A stretch of DNA of 64,000 bases from Acanthopleura granulata (lineage: Eukaryota > Mollusca > Polyplacophora > Chitonida > Chitonidae): NCBI GenBank assembly GCA_016165875.1, contig JABBOT010000003.1, forward strand, positions 23,206,441 to 23,270,440. Direction: 5' to 3'. Shown here piece by piece: positions 51,301 through 63,300 of the stretch. Positions within the stretch are counted from its first letter, which is position 1. Each line of letters opens with the position of its first letter. Made by a program: the position numbers and the translations under genes. The notes beneath the pieces were generated by a model, which did no database searches, was not told where the DNA came from, and saw nothing but the letters and a program-made list of their open reading frames with translations.

Positions 51301-54300
51301 CTACACTTCCTGAATGAGTCTGTATATAGTTAAGGCGTGTTGAACTGTAGGGTCTGGTACATAGGACAAGAGTAGACTTGAGGTTGTCTGGATTTGCCAC
51401 CTGTGTTCTGGTCCCTGAGCACACTCTATCTAGCCAGTGCCATGGGGTCAGACAAGGTCAGAAACTTCCACCCCTCATTTATATCCTTCTATCACAAGTG
51501 TATGGCTGTCATGGCAGGCTGATTACGTGTAACTTTGATTGTAATAGAAGGATAAGGTGCCCTAAAAAGTCTGTCTCTACAATAAAGTGAAAAGGTATAT
51601 GTATTGAAGATACTTTTGTGTGACTATGGACTTTGACAATGTCAGTTGGAGAACTGTGTCTGTCAGCCTGCCTGCCAGCCACATACATGTACATCTGGCT
51701 CAGTGGGTGTGGTTATTATTACCTGTTGAATGAGGTCAACCTTCTTGCTAGAGAGATCTGATGTAAATGATACCTTCAGCTGTGCTTCAGTGACATGTTG
51801 TCAGAGCTATGCCAGTAGTCTCACATTTTTGTGTTATAGTTAGCTAGTTCTCAAATGTTCTAACATACTCTTCAATTATAATCTGATGTTGACCAACATG
51901 TTGAGGCTCTTAATGAGGACAGAACCATGCAGCCATATTATAACATTACTGAGCTTCTTGAAAACATGTGTATATTCATACATTATTGTCACTCATGTTT
52001 GAAAGTTGTTAAACCAGTCACCTGAGTGACAGGGATACACATTATCTATTTCAAGTTAGCGGCAGTGTAACATTTCACACTGTATCATTGTGTTTATTGT
52101 GTTTTCCACTTTATCAGTCCAAGTGAGACCAATTGCAAGGATTTTATCTGTGAGATTAAGAACACTAGCCCAACTCATAAAGTTGACCTTGTTTCTACTA
52201 GTACTGTAAGCAACTGGAACAAAGAATGCACCCAAACAGGTGTAGAAAATTATTATTACCAAAGGCAAAACCATACATTTATTTAATATTAACATGTAAA
52301 AGTTAATATGTATGTTTGTAGTTATATCCATGGCTTATGCAGTGGCTGGCTGCTGTGCGTTGTTGTGGGAAGCAGTCACCTGCATCACATATATCATTCT
52401 GCAGATCTGATCAACAAGGATAAATTATTCATTTCACTAGAATTATGTAACCATAAATCGATAGCTTTATATATGTCCCTGGCTGGAAACAAGTGCCCAG
52501 GAAGTATCCACTTTCCACAGCAAGGAAGTGCCTTTGCTGTTACATAGCAAACCACCAGTTCAAATTGCAGAAGTAAGCTTAACTAAGTTGTTTTCTGCAC
52601 TCCCTTTCTACAGTTACACATCATACTAGTACTCTATTCCTATTAGTAAATTTGAAACCCTTGGCTCAGGGTCTTGTTTAAGATGTTGAAAAGCACATAC
52701 ATCATCTAAGCTGTAATAGCAAATGTAAAACTAGTTCATGCCAACAAAAGTCTGCCTTGTTAGAGTGATAAGGTTGAGAGAGAAAGATAGCTTGTCATCT
52801 TAAAACCTGTGCCTTTGGAGCATATCTTTGTGGACCTGGTCAGGCTATACATCTGGCTGATGTCAGTTGTCATGGAGCCTAGCAGTCTTATGCTGACTGT
52901 CTGTGGTGAACATGTGATACAGTCCTGCTCAGTAATTGGGTAGTGTTTAATTGCTGCTGGTATTAGTTTTGTGTAGGTGGCTTGTGCGGATGTTAAAACG
53001 TGTAAGACAGAGCAGGACAAACTGCCTCCGCTAGCATGCCGTCACGTTCTGGCTCATGAACCCAGGTAACACACTCACAGGCCTACACACCTCATAGGTG
53101 CACTTGAATTCTTTGTATGCCTCAAGATAAGCCGTCTGCCTAATGGATGAAATTTATTATGCATGTTGTGAGAGTTGTTAACAAACCTCAGCAGGTAGCT
53201 TATCATGGATGTTTAGGAACAGTTGGAGACATACATATTTTCAAGTTGGTTATCTTCGTAAGATACAATTTGTAGGTTCTGGACTACTTGCTCTTAACAT
53301 AATATATTTTTTTGGCTACATGATTTGCCCTGTGTAGTTGTATTTTGGATCAAAGTTGGGGCAGGGTTTATTTGATATGACAAAAGTCTTTTGACATGTA
53401 ATATTGCAGGTCCATTATAAGACATTTCCCTATTTTTGTAAGGTAGCTCTCCTGATTACCCTAAATCTTCAACAGATTTTACCAGTTAAGTATTACCAGG
53501 TATTCAGTTTAAAAACATATTGAAGATTTTGGAGATATGTTTTGTTCAGTAAGTCGCACTTATTACCTTTGCAGAATTAAAAAATAACCTACCCTGATCA
53601 GATAGCATTTCTTTAACGTGCTAAAACATGCACTTTGCCTGGGTCCAAATTTTTGGAGCGTTTAGGGGTACCCATTTTTGAGGAGTTATATCATGCAGAG
53701 ATTATACTATAAATGTGCAGGTCCATATCTAGGAAGTTTTTCTACATAATTAACAATGTTAGTGATGGATGTCCACGGAGGATTACGTACACTGCCCTCT
53801 GGTAATATAAGGCTATCTACATGTGGAGAAGTGTCGCCAAGCCTCTGTGGTGGGCCCATGGACACATTCATGCATATAGACATTGCTTGTGTCTAATTGA
53901 CATCTATTAGTCCTGCCAGTGGGCTGCTGGTGTTGCCAGGCTCTCATCTCGCAAGCTAATTATATCATGACCCACAAAGTAAGTCTTTTAATAAGCCCAA
54001 GCTCGACTGCCTCTGATGCAACCAATTGTTGCAGAGAGCTACAGAGCATCCAGTCTGCCTGTTTTTCCAGTCCACTAATGATTCATGGCAGTCCTCTCAT
54101 TCTCTATATTGCTACAAGAAAGAAAAAACAAACTTTTCATTATAAGTTCTGATACATCTACATGTGATTGGCAAGGGAAAGTTTCTGTTTTGTTTTTTTC
54201 CGCTGCATTTCTGGTTGGACCTAATAATTAGATGCACTCACAACAGAGTTGTATAGGGTAAAATAAAAACTAAGTTGGTGTACTTAATAATGTGTGTATT

Positions 54301-57300
54301 CCACCCAGTTGCACTTATGTTTACACCACCATGGATTTTTTCTTATAATTTGTGACTACATATGTAAATATAGCAGTTTTCAAACATTAAGATATTCTGA
54401 TGTTCTGCAAATGGATTATGCAATAAGTGTTGCAATGTTTTCTTATGCATAAATTGTTTAATATTTTGGAAGTTCACACTTTATTAGCTCTACAAAAAAC
54501 ACGTTTGTTCCACGGTTTTACATGGACCTTTTCAAGTATGTAGTGCTTGTGGTGGTCTAACTTATAATAATCATCAGTGATAATCACTGCAATGAACAAA
54601 CGAGGAAGCTGGAAAGAGTTTCTTTCATTAAATAGTATTCAAAATAGAATTGTCGTGCAAACTTCACATAATCATGTCTGTTCGTGAGATTTGAAGTTTA
54701 AAGCCAGCCAGTCAAACCATGAGCCTTCAGAGCTTACAGTGTTGAATTCATCAAACATCGCCAAGAAATTCAAGTGTGACAGGGTTGACGTAAACAAATT
54801 TGTGTTCTCTGAAAACTGGAGATGCATTTTCACTTGTCCAGCGTGACAAGTCACTTAGATTTTAAGTATGGGGGTGACATCATATGCTGATCGTAAAGCG
54901 GATTAGTCCAGAAAGTTGTTTTCTCAATTTGGTAATGGTGAAGGTAATGGTAGAATTTGGTCACCTGATTGCCTATCGGCAGTGCTAAGAAATGCAACCA
55001 CTAACTTTACCCTAGAATGTGTGCAGGAAACTTATGTTCTGGAGCGAGGATGTGTCGCTGTATGCAGGATGAGAAATCAATTATATAATGGAGTCTGTCT
55101 TTCTATTCACTGGTCAAATAATTATATTTCAGCGGGTTCCTATGTGGCACTGACTTTGCTGGGTCGACCTCCAGGGCAGCAGACTAAGGACTCACCTCAG
55201 ACGCCGCCTGTGAAGGCCACTTCCCCTCCTGCGGACAAGACGCCTGTATCCACACCAGAGCGGACGAGTATCACTGGACCACAGCCTGTAGATGTAAATA
55301 GCTGAAACAAGCTGTTAATTCCCTCTGTTGTGTTGATCCATTAGCCTGATTAATTTGTGGAGCACAAACTGTTGCCAGGGCAGTGGCACAGTTGAAGCTT
55401 AGGTTTTCTTCTCTGGGATATGATACACATTATCCTTCCACACCTGACCTGTACAGCCTTGCAGTTTTCAAACAGAAGCCTATTAAGAAACATGGGATTC
55501 ATTTTATATCCAAATCTAGTATATAAGAATGCATGATATAAGTTTAGATCAAAAATCTAATATGCTTTCAGCTGTAAACTTTGCGTTAATCAGCTGTTGA
55601 GATTTAGAATAATTCATCAGGGCATAGGGACATGATACTATCTCTCCCAGATTCAAACGACAAAGACCCCAGGCCATGAACTCGAAGTCTGTAACTGGAA
55701 ATAAAGGAGTGTGGGATTTACCGTTCAGCACATACAATTTCCCATGATTTTCAATTTTGTGTGACCTATGGTTTCCCCTTGGCGCTGTCCAGTTTCCTCC
55801 CACCATAATGCTGGCAGCCATTGCCTAAGGGAAATACATGTATTCTTGAGTATGGCATAAAACACCAATGAAATAAATAAATAGACTGATTGTATTTTGA
55901 ACCAATTATAACTCTTTTGTATGGCTCATTTTAATCCATCCACTATGAAAGTCATGATTCCTCAAAGATTTGAGAATTACTGACTTAATATAAAATTCAT
56001 CCTACTTTTACAAGCAGTAACCTCAAGCTACCATTCTGCATGTTTTTATTAAGTTTCTTAATGACTTTGCATGGTTCCTTTCAAAATTACCTTTTAAATA
56101 CAAACCTGCTAAATGTTATCCTGGCGAGTTCATTTCTGTAAGATGATGCATGGGCACTTCGTTGTTCCTCTCTGTTGACTATAATCTACTTAAGAAACAT
56201 CTGTACAGTACGTGTGACTACATCAGTATACCTGTTGATAGGCACAGTGTCCTAGCACTATACTTCAGTGACAAGGTCTAAAGAGACCTTTATGTTGAGA
56301 AAGTTTTAATTAATGGTCTGTTCAATGTTGTTAAACTGCTTTGAAACAGTTATTGACAATTATTGATGTTTTTCATTAGGCTCGGAAACAGGAGGAGCTT
56401 ACACAGCTTAAACTGGATACCCTCAAGGCTATGCACAATAAAGCTATTGCTGAATACCAGGTATATGTCTTATGCATTGGCACTATTGTGACATTTGTAC
56501 AGTCAAATCTTTTGCGCCATGAAGCAAAACCAACTTTTTCTGTAACCAGTTTCCTCTTACGTAAAATTTTGTTTCATTAAGGATTTTAAAGGTTACACAT
56601 ACCTCAGTTTTCATTATCAGAGACAATAATCATAGACAATAATCACATATTGTTCTCAAATGTTCTCAAAGAGCGAATATTATGTATTTGTCACCTACCA
56701 GTAAATTATGATATATGCACTTTATGATTTCAGAATATAAGAAAAGACAGAGATTATGGTAAAAATCCAGAAAAGTTGAAAGGCCTTCTGGAAGATAAAT
56801 TGAAGACTGTGAAAACTCTGGAGAACCAGTTACACTCAATATCATCTACAGACTCACATGTAAGTGTACAGAGACATATGTTGAGTACTCTGGCAAGTCA
56901 GTTCCATCCAGTTGGCCGACTGGTAGAACTGTCTCAGGGTTGATTGCCACAGCATGCAATAACTACAATTTCTTATACAGCCACAAGCTCTCACACTGCC
57001 AACCATTGACACTAAGAGGATCCAAGACACAGTACTCCATGAACCAAGAAAAAATTGATCCCCTATGAGTGACAAAACAAAAGAGATCTGTTGAATAGCT
57101 GTTAACATGGATACTTCACTTCCTACTTTGAGTTCTTTGTGGTTTTCTTTTGTAAGCATAAAACCTGTGTCATGCATGTGAATAAAATATACAACCACCC
57201 AAGAACTTGATATGAGCACAGTTATATACATTGCATTCAGATGACATGAAAAAAATCAACATTATTGACTTCACTGTTTCTGATCTTATGTGTGCTGTTG

Positions 57301-60300
57301 TCTGTTTTAGAGTATCAGCTTATCAGACTTGTCCAGAGACAGTGGTACTAGTGATTCTTTGGAGCCAATCTTTGAACCTACATATCGTCATCCGTCTTGG
57401 GTATGTCATGTTTTGAGGTCTATCATCTGTTTATTTTATGTGAAATGTTGGCATCATATCTGACAAAAATTATACTGTTACAAAGTCCTTGCAGCCTGGA
57501 AAATACATGAAAGTCATGGAATTTGTTTGCAGGTCGATGAATTTATTTGGAAATCTTTGAAATCTGTTCATAGACTACTTTTTCTAAGTTTCAAATTCTT
57601 AACATTTGAGAACAAGAGCAAGTGAACTGGTTAGGAAAGTCCTGGTTAATGTTGGCATAACAAACTGTTGTCAGAGACAGAATATTAAATTTTTTTTACA
57701 GTGCAAGATTGTTGCACGTATCTCTTGAAATTTGTTGGACTGTATTATTTGAAGGGAATTTATGTTCACAAACTATTACAAAATTTAAACCACACTACTT
57801 TAGGCATGTATGAATCTTAAGTATGCAGATTTCAAGATCTCTCTTTGTATGAATGGGTGGGTAGGATGCATGGGGATTGGTTTCACAGTCAGCTCAAGCT
57901 CTTCAAATATAATTAAATTAAATAATAGTGAAATATTAGAGAGCTTCTATGTTGTGAACTAACTTAGTATTGTCAAATATAGAGAAAAATAGTGCTTAGA
58001 TTGTTGTGTAACAGAAAATTAATGCTATCTGTATGTTGCTGCCCAAGGGAGATAACTCCTGTTTGCTTTTAATTTTTGCCAATAATGATGCAGAATGATC
58101 TAGATGTGTGAGTATTTGCGTTCACATGTAGAAAATTAAATTGCAGTAGGTTAGAGATGCTCATCTGAAAAAGCACAAAGGTCATTTTTTCACCTTGACC
58201 ACCTGTCACTAGAGGGTATATTTATTGCCATGCATGTTCGGCCTGTTAGTAAAGTTTGGGAAACTGGTTGATATGGAGTCCTACTGGAAATAAATCTTGT
58301 GGGACATTCGCCAAGTTTGATGGAATATTTCACTGTTGTGAACTTGTCATGACAACATATCCAAAATCAGCTGACGTTTTGCATTAAAATTGCCTGCATC
58401 GATTCCCTGCCAGATCTCCTAAGAATTATCACATTTTCAGGCCTCGACATAAGAGGCGATCGAACCGGTCGATCGCCTGTCAATCTCCTAAGCGTAAATT
58501 CAGGGGAACAAATTTTCAATCACCATGTAAACTCCAGGGGAACGATAGTTTCACGTGTGGGCAAGCACATTGTGCTTTCAGTAGGTCGCAATTAGCTAAA
58601 TTTATTTTACTTACAAGAAATTCCGCACAAACTTTATGCTGGTTTAAATAGAAAAAGAACTGATCACCAACGTCGGTAAAATGAAAATGGCTCCTTGCGT
58701 CGGTGAGCGTAGAGTACTTATATTTAATGTGACCTATGGTTGGCTCAGCAAAAATTGCGTGACCAATAAAATGTTTCGTTTCATAATCTCAAATAAATGT
58801 TTACACCTCTGAGGAGTTTGTGGACCCACATGGTTTGAAGAATGACAGAGACCGTTCATCAAAAAACCTGTTACAAATGGCCATTCAATGAGGAGTTAAC
58901 TATCCTGGACACTGATAGTGACGGTTATATAACTGAACTACAACCAGCATCAGGAGGAGGTAGGAGGAAACCCGGCAGGGAAGCAACATTGTAGTCCTGT
59001 CACCTACAATTATGTGATGGACGTAATACATGAATACACAGAATATTAACTGTAATTTAATGATTAATATTGTAAGTAACACTATTACCACGTTAAAATC
59101 AATCAAAGAATAGTATTAAAATCAATACATATATATGACAATTCTCTGTATGAGTTTTCTTCCAAAGACGATCAAACCTGATTCTTAAAATGAAGAAAAC
59201 ATGTAGCTTGTGCATTTGGGCCCATTATCTGTACAAGGCATTGTGGATATATGTACCACGAAATAGGTATGTAGGTTCAAAACTGTTCTGCAGTGAGAAT
59301 GTGAAGCTTTTGTGTTGGGTTGGTAGTACCCATTCACTTTTCTAAAGGGTGACTCATTCACAGAATACAGAAAAGTTGTTGAAGAGAGCGCACAATGCAA
59401 GATTAAACAAACTATGTAAGGTTAAAGTGATCAGTTGTGGGATCAGACCGATCCTCCTGACCTCTGTAGGGGTGATCAGAATTTCAGTCTGCTGGTTGAA
59501 AATCCAGGAGAACAATTTCCCGATGCCTTCGTTCATCCTTATGTAGAGGCCTGCATTTTGATGATTCAAAAACATTCACTTTCTTCAATCAAGATCATGT
59601 TTGGTTTTTTAATTAACACATCATAAAAGGATTTGTCTTTCATATATTTAGGCTATCAAGCTTGTAAATGGTATTAACTTAGGTCTGCATTACCTTGTCA
59701 GCAAAGCATCTTGTCCAGGGTAGTTTACAGCAAACACCCTGTGGTTGACACGTATCTAGCCTTGCATGGTCGTCTTGTTAACAGTGTTGCTTGTGATTCA
59801 ACAGTGAAAGCAGTAGTCCCAGGTTCTGAAGATCTTCAGCTTTATTTATCATGTCTCTTCATATGGCATGCAGTATGTTGAATTTTCTATGGTATGTGTG
59901 TTGCATTTGTGGAAGGTAAAGGTGTGTTAAACATATGAACAGCTAGTGTTAAGTTGTTCCTAATGACAATGCGGCACGCGACCTCTCAGGTGAGACCCGT
60001 ACTATGACCTGCGCCCCCCTGATCTTCTCTTGCATGCAGTTACCGGCTGGTCCTCGGCACGCTAAGACCGGCTCAGTTCCCGTGTCCATCTATGCCTCAC
60101 CTGACTCCAGCTCCAGAGTCAACCTGCCCCGGTCCCAATCGGACGCCTACACCAAGCATCGTCTCACCTCTGTAGAATCGGCATCCGCATTACAATCAGG
60201 GTCCCGACCAGTGAGGAGCGAGTCCGCAAAAACTTCGGAGGTACATCAGCGTGTGTTCATATCCATCAACCACTAATTTACCTGTGCAGTTATCTCCCTG

Positions 60301-63300
60301 AGCCAAAATCCTTTACCAGTGTATAATTGCCTAAATCAAGCCCAGAAGACACTTCTGCCATACTAGTTTTACATTTGTGTGTAATCGCTTACAGTTTTAT
60401 CTTAAAGTCATATTAATTTGTCTAGATTACTTTCATGTAATTGTGTGTGGGTTATTGATGTGGGTTAAGTACTGATACCTACTCATCATATATGTGTTAT
60501 ACACTGCTTTATATGTTGCTTCATCTGTGATAATGCTCATCTCATCTTGCTTCCAGCAGTAGGCCATGTCTCGTTTGTCCTTTTTCTGTATGCCATTTGT
60601 CTCATTACTTTAGGCCATTTGTCCCATTACTTTAAACTTTTGCCAGTGAAAATGTAACTTTTATTTCAAGCCCATTGGCCCAGAAGCTTGTACTGAAACA
60701 AATACATGTAAATATTAACATAAAGATCATTCACCAAGTTTACAAACATGTACATATGTGTTCTAGGTTAGCACTGTTAAAAAATCTCAACACTTATTAA
60801 ATAGTGAAATATGATTTCTTGAAACTTCAGTCATCCAAGAAAATCATTCTGGTAGTGACTACATGTTGAAGAGTAGAGTAAATGGGACGATCTGGCAGAC
60901 CAGGGAGACTCACTGATATAAATTCTCTGTCCTGGTGATGAACATTTGTCACCTCATTTATTAACCTAACTTGTAGTGCTTCATGCTTCTCTCTCCAGCC
61001 GCAGGCTAGAATAAGAAGAAAGTACAAGCTTAAGAAGGTAACGGTGTATGCTGGGAGATCTTTGCAAAAGTTGTCCAACTGCATTTGGCTACTAATCAAA
61101 GTGTTCTGCACAGTGTTGCCATTAACAAGGATATATGTTTTAAAAGATCAGTGATACATTTATGGGTTCAGGGATAGGGGTGTGTGCATGTGTTTTAAGG
61201 GAAACTAAATGGGTTCATGGATAGAACTATGTATTTTAAGTGAAACAAAATGGGTTCATGAAAAGGCCTGATTTTTAATAAAGGAACTAAAGGTATTCAA
61301 ATATAGCAGTGAGTATTTGATAGAAACTGTAAGGGAATCTAAAATGAGTGCATGAATAGGTGTGTGTGTTGCAAGGGCTTACCCCTTTGTCATTTCCTAG
61401 AAAGTGTTAATTGGGTGGCCGTCCTTGTAAACGTGTACATTTAAAATGAACATGAATTCAAGTCTGTGAGCATTGGTGAAATTCAAAGAGGCAATATATG
61501 TAAAATGAACAAGTTTAAATTTGGTGCAGACCTGGAGATAAATATGAACTACAGACAGACCACGTGCACATACTTCAAGTTTGCAGCTTCTAATCCATCA
61601 TGTTGTCTTCACCCTAACAGCATCTCTTTGTGAGCCCACACCATTTGTTATTTGTAAAGATTATGTACAAGTCCTTACATGTATTTTATCATATCACACC
61701 CTTAGTCAGAATGTCTGAAACATAAGTTTTCATTGTGTATTGTGATTATTGAGCATGATATAAAACCAGTCAATCACTCTATCAATCATTGTACATGTAT
61801 TCATATGTGCCAGCATGATTGCCGTTATGAGGTCAGCATGTTTAACCCACAGTATTGTTTTGTAATTGATCATGTTCTTTATAGCCTACCATGATTTAGG
61901 AATGTGGAGTGTAGATTTTGGGGATGTGAAACGTATCACATGCTTAATGTAGATGAGGAATGCCTGTTTGAAAATCAGAATGTCACTAGATAGCAAAGTG
62001 GCTTCCAGTAGTCTTCACCTAGTTCCGATATCAAAATATTTAGATTGAGAATGAAAAAGAATCACTACTACTTGCTTGCATGTTTTGTTTAAGAAGGCTA
62101 TGGGTCCAAGACCTGTGTAGCACTTTTCATTATTTTGTCTGAGGTGTGGGTGTTGGGGGGGGGGGGGGGCATCAGTTTGCACATGTCCGGGTACAGCATC
62201 TTGGTTCTCTTGCATCTCAGAAAGAAATGAAAGAAATTAAAGACTGAAGTAGAAATCAAAAAAAAAAAATAACAATAATAATGGTTGTCAAGAGCTGATG
62301 TATCACACAATAACAGTGAGAGTACTACCACTGAACTTCGTTGCACAACTAAGTAGTGGTCACCTTTCTGTTTCCAGTCCAAGTCCTTGCCTAGCACTGT
62401 GCTGGATGGCACGAGTATGCCCCATTCCCCTCAGCTGACCCCCAACACATCGCCCACACCGACACACCCCCAGAACCGACACGACAGTGACAGCCTGGAC
62501 GCTGACAGTCGCGATTCCAGGCGAGACTCAGGAGTACATGTAGGAACAATGTCATTAGAGGTACATCTTCTTATTTAAAACTCTGATAATTGATGTTGTA
62601 CCCAGAACCAGGTGTTAAACGTCAGCAAGGTGGTGTATTGTTTCTGGAATTTATTGAGAAATACCGATATTGTCATGATTTATGTACTAGCTGTAATCCA
62701 GACATATGAGCTCTTACCTTTCGGTAAAAAAGAAAGATATTGTCTTTCTTTTTATGCTTTTTATTTCATGTATATGGTTTGTTAGAGTGTAGATGCAGTA
62801 GCATTCAGTAAAGGGATGTCACTCTAGTGTCACAAGGTTTCAAATCATTAATGTTTTATTGACAGGATTATGTTCTTGGTTATATTGTAAACTACTCGTA
62901 AATATACTGGAGAGAACAGTAATATGATGTCACATTCAGACTGCATGTACATCAACCTGGTTGGTTGCAGGATTCCACCCCTAGTGCCTACAGGAAGGTC
63001 AATCCTCAACAAGCAGAGATTATTTCTGCAGAGGATGATGAGTTTTCAGAAGAGGAGGAAGATGTGAGTTCACAAATAACTGACCAAGATAGTGAGAGCA
63101 AAAGACAATTTTTCTTGTGCAGCATTTGCATCAGTAAAAATATACATATAACTGTTAAAATTTAGACAAGATGTATTTCTGGAGAAGAGGATTGTTTTCT
63201 TCTCCTCTTCAGTATTACACAAGTCTGTCATTATTGCAGAGTAGAGAGCCAGCCGACTTGATGGAATAGCCATGTCACATTCCAACATTTTAATGCCAGT

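Larger units (their letters stand above)
45974..55132 (+). other. RhoGEF 20.7-kb intron, 3' half
   Basis: No in-phase exon recognised. It holds a (CT) run (49016-49032), a C-rich patch (50414-50447) and a SINE tail (50181-50240). The 120-codon plus frame at 47985-48347 is hydrophobic but lacks domains, homology I can recognise, and splice partners. Confidence 0.65.
60241..62377 (+). other. RhoGEF intron between exons 10 and 11
   Basis: Contains a degenerate minisatellite (61163-61290) and a G15 run (62155-62169). Nothing coding is recognised. Confidence 0.7.

Noticed and set aside
54916..55132. ATG-started 5' extension of RhoGEF exon 6
   Set aside because: The open frame runs into the exon by chance. 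The acceptor at 55132 and PDZ homology fix the true exon start at 55133.
56854..57231. 125-codon minus-strand frame between RhoGEF exons 8 and 9
   Set aside because: Antisense to the gene, with no acceptor/donor structure and no recognisable protein.
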